DNA of 64,000 nt, from positions 248,001 to 312,000 of the forward strand of contig NZ_JADPIB010000001.1 of NCBI RefSeq assembly GCF_015767265.1. Reading direction: 5' to 3'. A program made the translations under genes and the position numbers. Of the stretch, positions 34,554 to 43,386 are shown piece by piece. The DNA comes from Aureivirga marina (GTDB lineage Bacteria; Bacteroidota; Bacteroidia; Flavobacteriales; Flavobacteriaceae). The notes under the pieces are model-generated. The model saw only the letters and a program-made list of their open reading frames with translations. It searched no databases and was not told the origin of the DNA. Within the stretch, counting starts at the first letter, position 1. Every line of letters starts with the position of its first letter.

Positions 34554-36695
34554 TTATTTTGATGGAACATTCACTAAAGTCATTTCATCAACTAAATGTT
34601 TTGCTCCTGCATATTTATCAATAATGAATAATACATAACGTACATCCACCATAATATTTCTACAAATTTCAGGATCAAAATTCATATCACTCATTGTTCC
34701 TTCCCAAACTCTGTCAAAATTTAATCCAATTAAATTTCCTTCTGCGTCAATTGCAGGACTTCCAGAGTTTCCTCCTGTTGTATGATTAGTTCCGATAAAA
34801 CAAACTGGCATTTTATCATCATAACCGTATATTCCATAATCTTTTTCCTTATATAATTTCTGTAATTTCTGAGGTACATCAAACTCATAATCTCCAGGAA
34901 CATATTTTTCCATTACACCACTTAAATGTGTCACTGGTTGATAGTAAATAGGATCTCTTGGAGAATAACCTTTTACTTGTCCATAAGAAACACGTAATGT
35001 ACTGTTTGCATCTGGATAAAAGTGTCTATCTGGAAAAGCTTTCATTAAAGCTTTCATATATTCTTTCTGTTTATTAGAAATCTGTTGCTTTAAAGCAATA
35101 TAATCAGGATTAATTACTTCAAAATATTGCTTTGATAAAATCTTTCCTAATTCATATCCAGGATCATTATTTATTTTCGAAATTACCTCAGCAGAAGTTC
35201 CAGAAAGCATTTTTTTAATTGATTCATAAGAAACTAAAGCAGATTGCGCATAAATCTTATCTGACAATGCTTTATAATTAATCCCTTCTAATTCTTTATT
35301 TAAATATTTCTTAGGAATTTTAGTAATATAAAGTTGTAATAACTTTTCAAAAACTGGACGATCTACTTTTGCCAAATAGTTTTTATATAAACCTTCTAAT
35401 CTTTTTAAAGTTTGTTGTCTTGATTTTTCAAATGCTTCTTCTCCTCTTTCAGCAGCTTTTTCTAACCTGTATAACCTAAAAGAAACTTGTAATAATTCAA
35501 CATTCCAATAGGCAACTTCGATCCAATAATCTCTAGCGATAGAAACATTTTGAATATCTGCATATAATAAATTAAAATCGTGTAGTAAATTCTTATATTC
35601 AGCTAATTCCGGATTTTCATTTACTCTTCTTTGGAATTCTTTCTCAAATTGTTTTCTTGCATGAATTGCATCAGTTTTTTCAATTCCTTGAGTTTCACCA
35701 ATCCATTTTTTCCAATAATTAGCAATACTTGCATATTTAGAAGCATATTTTAATTTAATACCTCTATCATTTCGCATAAAATTATCTACAATTTTAAGTG
35801 CGTTTTCTCTAATTTCAATTTTTACAGGATTTAATACATTAACCGTTTGGTCAATTGCAACAGATGGTAAATATTCATTTGTTCTTCCTGGAAATCCGAA
35901 AACCATTGTAAAATCATTTTCTTGAACACCTTTTAAAGAAACAGGTAAATGATGTTTTGGTCTATAAGGAACATTGTCTTTTGAATAAGCAGCTGGCTTA
36001 TTGTCTTTGTCTGCATAAATTCTAAATAAAGCAAAATCTCCAGTATGACGAGGCCAAACCCAGTTGTCTGTATCCGAACCAAATTTTCCAATTGACGAAG
36101 GTGGAGCTCCAACTAAACGAACATCTGTAAATGTTTCTTTTACAAATAAAATATATTGATTTCCTTCAAAAAAAGACTTTACTTCAATAGTTTGCCAATT
36201 TTCTTTAGAAAAAGTCTTACTTAAATTTTCAATATTTTTGTTGATAATTTCTGTCTTCGTTTTTGAATCTGCCATTCCATCCGTTCCTTTTAAAACCTCA
36301 GCAGTAACATCTTCAATTCTTTTAATAAAAGTAACTTCTAAATCTGGATTCGGTAATTCATCTGCTTTTGTCATTGCCCAAAATCCATCTTCTAAATAAT
36401 CATTTTCAATGGAAGAATGTTGTTGAATTTCTCCAAAACCACAATGATGATTTGTTAATAATAAACCTTGATCAGAAATCACTTCCGAAGTACATCCTCC
36501 ACCAAAATGCGCAATTGCATCTTTTAAACTAGAATGATTTACATCATAGATATCAGAAATACTCATCTTCATCCCCAATGATTTCATTTCTTTTTCATTA
36601 AATCCATTCAACAATGATGGAATCCACATTCCCCCCTGTTGTGCGGATACTTGAATTGCAAATAATAAAAATAATACGTGTAATTTAATCTTCAT
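34554..36695 (-). CDS. S46 family dipeptidyl-peptidase, DPP11 type (copy 2)
   Basis: The start is set at the ATG at 36695, giving 713 residues with a signal peptide ending VSAQ, the same length as copy 1. The promoter motif at 36716-36723 lies upstream of this ATG and rules out the longer frame to 36782. Histidine (83-84, TNHHCG), aspartate (DTDNWVWPRH) and serine S644 (GNSGSP) are conserved. R662 again marks the DPP11 type. Like copy 1 it would act in the periplasm on acidic dipeptides. The middle helical domain differs most between the copies. Each gene has its own promoter and terminator, so they are separately regulated paralogs. Confidence 0.9.
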   Translation of the reverse strand: MKIKLHVLFLLFAIQVSAQQGGMWIPSLLNGFNEKEMKSLGMKMSISDIYDVNHSSLKDAIAHFGGGCTSEVISDQGLLLTNHHCGFGEIQQHSSIENDYLEDGFWAMTKADELPNPDLEVTFIKRIEDVTAEVLKGTDGMADSKTKTEIINKNIENLSKTFSKENWQTIEVKSFFEGNQYILFVKETFTDVRLVGAPPSSIGKFGSDTDNWVWPRHTGDFALFRIYADKDNKPAAYSKDNVPYRPKHHLPVSLKGVQENDFTMVFGFPGRTNEYLPSVAIDQTVNVLNPVKIEIRENALKIVDNFMRNDRGIKLKYASKYASIANYWKKWIGETQGIEKTDAIHARKQFEKEFQRRVNENPELAEYKNLLHDFNLLYADIQNVSIARDYWIEVAYWNVELLQVSFRLYRLEKAAERGEEAFEKSRQQTLKRLEGLYKNYLAKVDRPVFEKLLQLYITKIPKKYLNKELEGINYKALSDKIYAQSALVSYESIKKMLSGTSAEVISKINNDPGYELGKILSKQYFEVINPDYIALKQQISNKQKEYMKALMKAFPDRHFYPDANSTLRVSYGQVKGYSPRDPIYYQPVTHLSGVMEKYVPGDYEFDVPQKLQKLYKEKDYGIYGYDDKMPVCFIGTNHTTGGNSGSPAIDAEGNLIGLNFDRVWEGTMSDMNFDPEICRNIMVDVRYVLFIIDKYAGAKHLVDEMTLVNVPSK

Positions 36696-36715
36696 TTTCT
36701 CGAGTTTTGTGCGTA

Positions 36716-36748
36716 CAAATATACATTCCTTTTTTTTTAAAAAAACAA
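36716..36748 (-). promoter_or_regulatory. Promoter of S46 copy 2
   Basis: On the minus strand TTG (36746-36748) and TATATTTG (36716-36723) fit the TTG / TAnnTTTG pattern with 22 bp between, 20 bp before the ATG. Confidence 0.6.
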
Positions 36749-36839
36749 TTCTAAACCAACTATTTAACATATATAACGGCAAAGAATCCTTGCAACTTAC
36801 TACTTTTTTTATATTTTCGCCTAAATTTCAATAACAAAA

Positions 36840-38114
36840 ATGGAAAATACGGAATCTGTTACACCTTTAATTACTAATGATGCTATTGTCTTTGGTATTT
36901 TAATGCTTACTTTAGGATTTATATTCTATACTTCATCAAAAAAAGAAGGTCCTTGGAATAAATTTTATAAAATAATTCCTGCACTTTTAATGGCCTATTT
37001 TATTCCTGCAATTTTAAGTACTTCTGGAATTATTTCTGCTGAACATTCTCAAACTTATTTTATTGCTAGTAGATATTTATTACCTGCTTCTTTAGTTTTA
37101 ATGACATTAAGTATCGATTTAAAAGCTATTGCTAACTTAGGTCCAAAAGCATTAATCATGTTCTTTACTGGAACTATCGGAATTGTAATAGGTGGACCAA
37201 TTGCTATTTTAATCGTTTCATTTTTTAGTCCTGAAACCGTGGGTGGAGCTGGACCAGATGCTGTTTGGCGTGGATTAGCAACATTGGCTGGAAGTTGGAT
37301 TGGTGGAGGAGCTAATCAAGCTGCAATGTTAGAGATTTATGAATATAATCCTAAGAAATATGGTGGAATGGTTGTAGTAGATATTGTTGTTGCAAATGTT
37401 TGGATGGCAATTATTTTACTTGGAATTGGAAAAACAGATAAAATTGATAAATGGTTAAAAGCTGATACAACAGCTATTGAAGATTTAAAAACAAAAGTTT
37501 CAAATTATGCTGCTTCTATTGCAAGAAATCCTTCTTTAACTGATTATATGGTAATTCTAGCTATTGCTTTTGGTTCTGTTGGATTGGCACATTTTGGAGC
37601 GGAAAATATCACAACTTTCTTGAAAGATAATTTTGAAGCTGTCAGTGATAAAAGTTCTGCTTTATCTTCTTTTGGTTCTACTTTCTTTTGGATGATAACG
37701 ATTTCAACAATTTGTGGAATTGCATTATCATTTACAAAAGCTAGAAATTATGAAGGAGCTGGTGCAAGTAAAATCGGAAGTGTTTTTATTTATATTCTAG
37801 TAGCAACAATTGGTATGAAAATGGATTTAAATACGGTATTTAGTAATCCTGGTTTAATTGGTGTTGGATTTATTTGGATGGCAATTCATGCTGGACTTTT
37901 AATTCTTGTAGCAAAATTAATCAGAGCTCCATATTTTTTCCTTTCTGTAGGAAGTCAAGCAAACGTTGGTGGAGCAGCTTCTGCACCTGTTGTAGCTTCT
38001 GCATTTCACCCTTCTTTAGCAACTGTTGGAGTTTTATTAGCCGTTTTTGGTTATGTTGTTGGAACTTATGGAGCATTATTAACAGCAGAATTAATGCGAA
38101 TTGTTTCACCTTAA
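36840..38114 (+). CDS. DUF819 family membrane protein
   Basis: The 424-residue protein is strongly hydrophobic, with about ten to twelve membrane segments and the family core GSWIGGGANQAAMLEIYE. A second similar glycine-rich region, VGSQANVGGAASAPVVASAF, lies near the C-terminus, which suggests an internal duplication. DUF819 proteins are probably transporters, but no substrate is established. The gene is divergent from a DPP11 gene, so uptake of a peptide-derived compound is conceivable, without proof. Confidence 0.88.
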   Translation: MENTESVTPLITNDAIVFGILMLTLGFIFYTSSKKEGPWNKFYKIIPALLMAYFIPAILSTSGIISAEHSQTYFIASRYLLPASLVLMTLSIDLKAIANLGPKALIMFFTGTIGIVIGGPIAILIVSFFSPETVGGAGPDAVWRGLATLAGSWIGGGANQAAMLEIYEYNPKKYGGMVVVDIVVANVWMAIILLGIGKTDKIDKWLKADTTAIEDLKTKVSNYAASIARNPSLTDYMVILAIAFGSVGLAHFGAENITTFLKDNFEAVSDKSSALSSFGSTFFWMITISTICGIALSFTKARNYEGAGASKIGSVFIYILVATIGMKMDLNTVFSNPGLIGVGFIWMAIHAGLLILVAKLIRAPYFFLSVGSQANVGGAASAPVVASAFHPSLATVGVLLAVFGYVVGTYGALLTAELMRIVSP

Positions 38115-38148
38115 TTTTTTAATTTAGAAAATAAACTATATAAATATC

Positions 38149-38862
38149 ATGAAAAGAGTAATTTTTGTTCTTGCATTTTTAAGTATACTAATTATTAGTT
38201 GTACTGGAAGTAGTAAAAAGGAAGGGAACATGGTTGTAAATGCACAAATTAATGGATTAAAGAAAGGAACTGTGTACTTACAAAAAATAGAAAATGATGC
38301 TTTAGTTAATATTGATTCTACTACTATTTCAAAAGGAGAAGAGAAATTTCAGTTAGCTGCTGATATCACATCTCCACAGGTTTTCTTTATCACTCTTAAA
38401 GAAGCTCCAGAAGAAAAAATTCAGTTTTTTGGTGATTATGGAGTTATAAATATCAAAAGTAAATTAGACCGTTTTGCAACTTCTGCAAAAATCACTGGTT
38501 CTAAAGCGCAAGATATTTTAAATGATTATAAAAAGATTACAAAGAAATTTAATGATAGAAGATTAGATTTTATCAAAAGTAAATTTGAAGCAGAGAAAGA
38601 AAAAGATACAGCAAAATTAAAACAATTAAATAAAGATTTTGATGCTTTAGTTTTAAGAAGATATAAATATACTTTGAATTTTGCTTTTAAAAATACAGAT
38701 TCTGATGTAGCTCCTTATTTGGTTTTAACAGAATTATACGATGCCCAACCTGTTTGGTTAGATTCTATTTATAAATCTTTAAATCCAAAAGTGCAAAGTT
38801 CTGTTTATGGTAAAAAATTAGAATCTTTTATCAAGGAAATTAAAGAAGAAGAAAAAAAATAA
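38149..38862 (+). CDS. DUF4369 lipoprotein
   Basis: The 237-residue protein has a lipoprotein signal peptide (lipobox IISC, Cys at residue 18). A DUF4369 domain follows with NAQINGLKKGTVYLQKI and the QFFGDYGVINIKSKLD stretch. In Bacteroidota this domain often precedes a thioredoxin-like domain in envelope redox proteins. Here the second half is a charged helical region (about residues 120-237) with no CxxC, so thioredoxin activity is not expected. It lies 34 bp after the DUF819 gene and is probably cotranscribed. Confidence 0.85.
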   Translation: MKRVIFVLAFLSILIISCTGSSKKEGNMVVNAQINGLKKGTVYLQKIENDALVNIDSTTISKGEEKFQLAADITSPQVFFITLKEAPEEKIQFFGDYGVINIKSKLDRFATSAKITGSKAQDILNDYKKITKKFNDRRLDFIKSKFEAEKEKDTAKLKQLNKDFDALVLRRYKYTLNFAFKNTDSDVAPYLVLTELYDAQPVWLDSIYKSLNPKVQSSVYGKKLESFIKEIKEEEKK

Positions 38863-38866
38863 ATTT

Positions 38867-38902
38867 AAAAAAGCGATGACTAATTAAGATCATCGCTTTT
38901 TT
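38867..38902. terminator. Bidirectional terminator
   Basis: AAAAAAGCGATGA at 38867-38879 and TCATCGCTTTTTT at 38890-38902 pair over 13 bp with a 10-base loop between convergent genes. Confidence 0.88.
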
Positions 38903-38922
38903 TATTAAAGTTTATCATATAA

Positions 38923-39381
38923 TTAACGGATTTTTAAGCTCCATAAAAAGCTATAAGAAGCAACCATTTGGTTTTCTTCATTGTATCCGCAAGTATTCAC
39001 TTTCACTGTAACAGCTTCATTTGTGTCTATCATTTTTTGAATTGCTTTATCTAATTCCTCCACATTATCACAAACAAAAGTAATTCTACCCTTAGCCTTT
39101 TTAAGAAAATCTCCTTGATGAGAAATAACTAATGTAGAAACTGATTTTTTAGTGTCTTGTGTTTTCTTTAAAACTAAAACTCCTGTAGAAAGTTCAGCTG
39201 CCATAGACAAAACTGCAAAATAAATAGAGTTAAATGGATTTTGATTCAACCATTTAAACTTCACTCCTACGATACATTTTGAATTTTCAATGGTTTTTAT
39301 ACGAACTCCGGCAATATAAGCCAAAGGTACTTTCCACATTAAAAATTTATTATACTGTTTAACTAAAGCTGCTGATTCCAT
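38923..39381 (-). CDS. DUF4442 family (hot-dog fold, thioesterase-like) protein
   Basis: The ATG at 39381 gives 152 residues (MESAALVKQYNKFL). A longer frame depends on a TTG at 39432 and adds residues without family resemblance. The pattern NPFNSIYFAVLSMAAELSTG matches DUF4442 proteins, which have a hot-dog fold like acyl-CoA thioesterases. Substrate and function are unknown, and it should be cytoplasmic. Confidence 0.8.
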   Translation of the reverse strand: MESAALVKQYNKFLMWKVPLAYIAGVRIKTIENSKCIVGVKFKWLNQNPFNSIYFAVLSMAAELSTGVLVLKKTQDTKKSVSTLVISHQGDFLKKAKGRITFVCDNVEELDKAIQKMIDTNEAVTVKVNTCGYNEENQMVASYSFLWSLKIR

Positions 39382-39476
39382 ATAATACGTTGATTTAAAG
39401 CACAATTTAACTAAAAAATATGGATGATACAATTCTTAACAAATGTTAATATTATGTTAATTTATAGTACTATGTT

Positions 39477-39508
39477 TTGCATAATACTATTTAAAATATA
39501 TATATTTG
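39477..39508 (+). promoter_or_regulatory. Promoter of the DUF4870-PadR-PspC cluster
   Basis: TTG at 39477-39479 and TATATTTG at 39501-39508 match TTG / TAnnTTTG exactly with 21 bp between, 25 bp before the first start codon. Confidence 0.65.
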
Positions 39509-39533
39509 TATAACAATAAAAGAAAAAGAAATT

Positions 39534-39896
39534 ATGAACGAACGAAATTTTGCACGAATTATACATTTATCAGCCTTTTTAGGTTTGATAATTCCTTTTG
39601 GAAATATCATAGTTCCTTTAGTTCTATGGTTAATCAAAAGAGATGAATCATTTTTCATTAATCAACATGGAAAAGATGTTTTGAACTTTCAGGCTAGTAT
39701 TTCTATTTATTATGTAGTAGCAGGAGTTCTTTCATATCCATTAATATTTTTAACATTTGGATTAGGCGTAGTTCCTTATACAATCGCAATTGTTTTATCC
39801 TTTATAATAGTGGGAATATTAATGATAAACGCAAGTATGAAGGCCAATAATGGTTATTATTTTAAATATCCTTTTTCGCTTTCCATTTTTAAATAA
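39534..39896 (+). CDS. DUF4870 membrane protein
   Basis: The 120-residue protein has three or four membrane segments and the family motif FFINQHGKDVLNFQ (residues 40-53). Its role is unknown. It is the first gene of a cluster with a PadR regulator and a PspC-domain protein, which hints at an envelope role. Confidence 0.88.
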   Translation: MNERNFARIIHLSAFLGLIIPFGNIIVPLVLWLIKRDESFFINQHGKDVLNFQASISIYYVVAGVLSYPLIFLTFGLGVVPYTIAIVLSFIIVGILMINASMKANNGYYFKYPFSLSIFK

Positions 39897-39919
39897 TCAT
39901 AAAACAAAATGATGAACAC

Positions 39920-40264
39920 ATGAAAATTGAAAATACAAAAGCACAAATGCGTAAAGGAGTCTTAGAGTATTGTATTCTTTCTCTATTAAAAGACAACGAC
40001 GCATATACAACCGAAATTTTGGCACAATTAAAAGAAGCTAAAATGATTGTAGTTGAGGGCACTATTTATCCATTATTGACAAGATTAAAAAACGCAGGTT
40101 TACTTGCATATAGATGGGAAGAATCAACTTCTGGACCACCAAGAAAGTATTATACTTTAACTAAAAATGGAAATAACTTTTTAAACGAATTACATAATAC
40201 ATGGACAGAATTAACAACTGCTGTAGATAACCTAACCAAAGAAAAAACAAACGAAAATGAATAA
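39920..40264 (+). CDS. PadR family transcriptional regulator
   Basis: The 114-residue protein is a compact PadR winged-helix protein, with the start MRKGVLEYCILSLLKD and the wing region VEGTIYPLLTRLKNAGLLAYRW and GPPRKYYTLT. Such repressors bind DNA as dimers. It overlaps the next gene by 8 bp, so the two are translationally coupled. It probably regulates its own cluster in response to membrane stress, which is inference. Confidence 0.95.
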   Translation: MKIENTKAQMRKGVLEYCILSLLKDNDAYTTEILAQLKEAKMIVVEGTIYPLLTRLKNAGLLAYRWEESTSGPPRKYYTLTKNGNNFLNELHNTWTELTTAVDNLTKEKTNENE

Positions 40265-41957
40265 AACAGTCAATATCAATTTAGGAGGAGTTTTCTTTCA
40301 TATAGATGAAGAAGCTTATCAAATGCTCAAAAACTATTTAGATTCCATTCGATTTTCTTTACGAAATGATCCTGAAGGATTAGAAGAGATTTTAAATGAT
40401 ATTGAGGCGAGAATTAGTGAATTACTTTCTGAAAAAGTAAAGGATAATCGTCAAGTTGTAAACACAACTGACATTGAGGAAATTATCTCAATCATGGGAC
40501 AACCAGAAGATTATTCAATGGAAGAAGAAAGTAATGATTATACAACTGAAGAAGATCCAAATAATCCATTTAACTCTAAGAGGAAAAAATATAAGAAAAA
40601 ATTCTTTAGAGATGGAGAAGATAAATTTATCGGAGGTGTTGCTGCTGGATTTGCACATTATGTAGGTGTTGAACCTATTTGGATTCGTATTCTGTTTATT
40701 ATTTCGTTATTCATTGGAGTAGGTTCGCCAATCTTAGTGTATTTAGTTTTATGGATTTTATTACCTGAAGCTAGAACTACTTCAGAAAAATTACAAATGC
40801 AGGGAAAGGATATTAATATATCCAATATACAGAAAACTGTTTCTGAAAATGTAGAAAGAATTTCAAAAAACGTTGAGGAATTCGGACAAAAGATTAAAAA
40901 AAAAGATTTAGGGGGATTTGAATCTTCAGTGAAAAATAATTCACAAAAGTTCTTTGATGGTTTAGGAAATGTAATGAAAAAAATATTATTAGCTATTCGT
41001 AAAATCATTGGAATTGTTTTATTAATCGGTTCTATTGTAATGATTGTTAGCTTAATTGTTTCTTTATTTTCAGTAAACACTTTAAATCACTTTGGTATAT
41101 TTCAAGAAATATTTGATAATAATTCATCTTTCTTCTTTGAAAATACTTTCCCAATTTGGATGATTTCAATTCTTATTTTCATGCTTGTTTTAATTCCATG
41201 TATTTTCTGGTTATTATTAAGTTTAAGAATTATTTCTTCCAATTTTAAAGGATTTAATTTACCTACAATATTAACATTAGTTGGTTTATGGTTTATTTCC
41301 TTATTATTTGTAATCTATTCTGGAATCGAATTTTCATCATATTCAGTTAATAGAGGAAATACAAATCAGGAAGAGAGATTGGAATTTGTAAAAAATGATA
41401 CAATTATTTTAAAAGCTTTACCTCATGAAAAATATGGTTCTTATTCTAAATTGAGCAGACATAGTGACGATCAATTTATTTTAGAAAATAATGAACAAAA
41501 GAAATATTCTAATCAAATTAGAATTCGAGTGAAAAAAAGTAACAATGAAAATTCGTTATTAAGAATTCAAAAAGAATCTGAAGGTAAAACTTTTAAGAAT
41601 GCGATTGCAAATACAGAATTAATCGATTATAATTTCGATACGAATGAAAAAGAATTATTGTTAAATGGATATTTTATTAGTCCAACGATTAATAAAAGAA
41701 TTGATGAAGAAATTGATTTAGATGTTATTATTCCAGTTGGTACCATAATTTATTTTGATGATTCTGTAAAATATTTATTATCAAATGTCAAAAACGTTCA
41801 AAGAATTTATGATAGAGATATGATTAATCATTATTTCATCATGACAAAAGAAGGATTAGAATGTTTAGATTGTCCAGATGAAGTAATCCGAAATGAAGAT
41901 TATATAAAAACAACTATAGATAAGGATAACGTTTCTATCAAGGTTAATTATTATTAA
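40257..41957 (+). CDS. PspC domain membrane protein
   Basis: The 566-residue protein has a soluble N-terminal part (residues 1-110) with a repeated acidic helix region like HAAS-type modules (GLEEILNDIEARISELL). A PspC domain follows (about residues 120-180, FIGGVAAGFAHYVGVEPIWIRILF). Further membrane segments at about 240-270, 295-325 and 335-360 lead to a soluble C-terminal domain of about 200 residues. PspC proteins sense or transmit envelope stress. The gene overlaps the PadR gene and precedes a GIN-domain lipoprotein gene, an arrangement I recall from other Bacteroidota. Confidence 0.9.
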   Translation: MNKTVNINLGGVFFHIDEEAYQMLKNYLDSIRFSLRNDPEGLEEILNDIEARISELLSEKVKDNRQVVNTTDIEEIISIMGQPEDYSMEEESNDYTTEEDPNNPFNSKRKKYKKKFFRDGEDKFIGGVAAGFAHYVGVEPIWIRILFIISLFIGVGSPILVYLVLWILLPEARTTSEKLQMQGKDINISNIQKTVSENVERISKNVEEFGQKIKKKDLGGFESSVKNNSQKFFDGLGNVMKKILLAIRKIIGIVLLIGSIVMIVSLIVSLFSVNTLNHFGIFQEIFDNNSSFFFENTFPIWMISILIFMLVLIPCIFWLLLSLRIISSNFKGFNLPTILTLVGLWFISLLFVIYSGIEFSSYSVNRGNTNQEERLEFVKNDTIILKALPHEKYGSYSKLSRHSDDQFILENNEQKKYSNQIRIRVKKSNNENSLLRIQKESEGKTFKNAIANTELIDYNFDTNEKELLLNGYFISPTINKRIDEEIDLDVIIPVGTIIYFDDSVKYLLSNVKNVQRIYDRDMINHYFIMTKEGLECLDCPDEVIRNEDYIKTTIDKDNVSIKVNYY

Positions 41958-41977
41958 AAAATTTCTGTTTGTTTTTT

Positions 41978-42000
41978 GGGTTTATAGCTATAGAAAACCC
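41978..42000 (+). other. Hairpin downstream of the PspC gene
   Basis: GGGTTT at 41978-41983 pairs with AAACCC at 41995-42000 around the self-complementary TATAGCTATA. No T-run follows directly. Confidence 0.45.
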
Positions 42001-42012
42001 TATTAATTGTGA

Positions 42013-42061
42013 GGTGTTTCTTTACAATGTTGTATCACTTCTCACCTAGTTTAGAAACACC
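42013..42061 (+). terminator. Possible terminator or attenuator before the GIN-domain gene
   Basis: GGTGTTTCT at 42013-42021 and AGAAACACC at 42053-42061 pair perfectly with a long 31-base loop, followed by AAACTTTTTTT. A competing pairing, GTGAG (42009-42013) with CTCAC (42041-42045), is possible. Confidence 0.5.
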
Positions 42062-42146
42062 AAACTTTTTTTAATAAAAAATGTCACAATCGATTTTTTT
42101 TAAAGTCTTTAGAAAAAAGAAAATTATTTAACCTAAAAATACTATC

Positions 42147-42851
42147 ATGAAAATCAAAAATTTAATCGGAATACTTGTTTTATTTATTACACTAACTGCT
42201 TGTGGACAAACAATCAAAGGAAATGGAAATGTAATTACTGAAGATAGAAATATCAAAGAGAATTTTACAAAAATTAAAGTTCAACAAGGAATTCAAGTTC
42301 ATTTTACACAAGACCCAGATGTTGAATTAAGAGTTGAAGCAGATTCAAATATCATGGATAACTTAAAAACAGAAGTTAAAAATGGTAGATTAAAAATCTA
42401 CTTCGAAGAGAATGTAAAGAAAGTAAAAGCTAAAAATGTGTATTTATCAGCTCCAGAAGTTATGGAAGTTAAAGTTTCAAGCGGAGCAGGATTTAAAACA
42501 GAAAATACATTAAAATCAGAAAATTTAAAATTAGATTCATCTTCAGGAGGAAATCTTGATTTAACTGTAAATGCAGGAAATGTAAGTTGTGATTCTTCAA
42601 GTGGATCTATTATCAATGTAAGAGGTGAAGCTGAAAATTTAAAAACGGATGCTTCTTCAGGAAGTGTAATTCAATGTAAAGAATTAGAAGCAAAAAACTG
42701 TAAATCAGATGTTTCTTCAGGAGCAAATACTTATGTAAATGTTACTAATTCTTTCAAAGGAAATGCTTCTTCAGGTGGATTTATCAAATGTAAAGGAAAT
42801 CCAGAATTTAAAGAAAAACATACCTCATCAGGAGGATCAATAAGATTTTAA
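42147..42851 (+). CDS. GIN-domain (DUF2807) putative lipoprotein
   Basis: The 234-residue protein has a lipoprotein signal peptide (lipobox LTAC, Cys at residue 19). It carries a right-handed beta-helix-like GIN/auto-transporter adhesin domain with many SSGS and SSGG turns (residues 110-230). The DUF2807 start KGNGNVITEDRNI is typical. Such proteins are exported and often adjoin PspC and PadR genes in Bacteroidota. The function is not established. It is probably in one unit with the ankyrin gene 20 bp downstream. Confidence 0.9.
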   Translation: MKIKNLIGILVLFITLTACGQTIKGNGNVITEDRNIKENFTKIKVQQGIQVHFTQDPDVELRVEADSNIMDNLKTEVKNGRLKIYFEENVKKVKAKNVYLSAPEVMEVKVSSGAGFKTENTLKSENLKLDSSSGGNLDLTVNAGNVSCDSSSGSIINVRGEAENLKTDASSGSVIQCKELEAKNCKSDVSSGANTYVNVTNSFKGNASSGGFIKCKGNPEFKEKHTSSGGSIRF

Positions 42852-42871
42852 TACCAATTATTTACACCGAA

Positions 42872-43318
42872 ATGGGAAAAAAGCTATTATTACTAAGTTT
42901 ATTTACAGCAATTTCTGTTACTAGTTTTAGTCAATCTGTAAGTAGAAAAACTTTAAAAGCTATTAAAGAAAATAACACAAGAGTTATTGAAAATTTTAAA
43001 ACAGAAGATTACAACAAGTGTTTTCAAATTGAAAGTAGTAATAGTACTTATACTTATTTAACGATGAGTATAAAATTAGAAAACATGAATGCTGTAAAAC
43101 ATTTAGTAAATAATGGTGCAGATTTAGAAAAAGTTTGTAGGAGCAAAACTCCTTTAATGTATGCTGTAAAATATGGAAATTTAGAAATGGTGAAATTTTT
43201 ACTTGAAAATGGTGCGAATTTAAACGCAAAAAATAACAAAGGATATACAGCTTTAGATTATGCCAAAAAATATAGGTATTCAAAAATCGAAAAATATTTA
43301 ACAAATCATACCAAGTAA
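42872..43318 (+). CDS. Exported ankyrin-repeat protein
   Basis: The 148-residue protein has a signal peptide ending SFSQ (residue 21) and two to three ankyrin repeats. The clearest is KTPLMYAVKYGNLEMVKFLLENGANLNAKN, in two parts at about residues 91-120, and then KGYTALDYAKKY. Ankyrin repeats bind other proteins; in the periplasm the partner is unknown. It is the last gene of the cluster before a strong terminator. Confidence 0.88.
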   Translation: MGKKLLLLSLFTAISVTSFSQSVSRKTLKAIKENNTRVIENFKTEDYNKCFQIESSNSTYTYLTMSIKLENMNAVKHLVNNGADLEKVCRSKTPLMYAVKYGNLEMVKFLLENGANLNAKNNKGYTALDYAKKYRYSKIEKYLTNHTK

Positions 43319-43350
43319 ATCAACCAATTTTTACTCTTTTTCATTTATCA

Positions 43351-43382
43351 AAAAAGCTACTTAGAATTCTAAGTAGCTTTTT
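43351..43382. terminator. Bidirectional terminator
   Basis: The bases from 43351 to 43382 are a near-perfect palindrome centred on GAATTC (AAAAAGCTACTTA against TAAGTAGCTTTTT). It lies between convergent genes, with T-runs outward on both strands. Confidence 0.88.
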
Positions 43383-43386
43383 TATT

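Noticed and set aside
36696-36782. Extended N-terminus of S46 copy 2
   Set aside because: The extension lies across the promoter at 36716-36748, and the signal peptide begins at the ATG at 36695.
39382-39432. Extended N-terminus of the DUF4442 protein
   Set aside because: It depends on a TTG, adds residues without family likeness, and the ATG at 39381 fits the family start.
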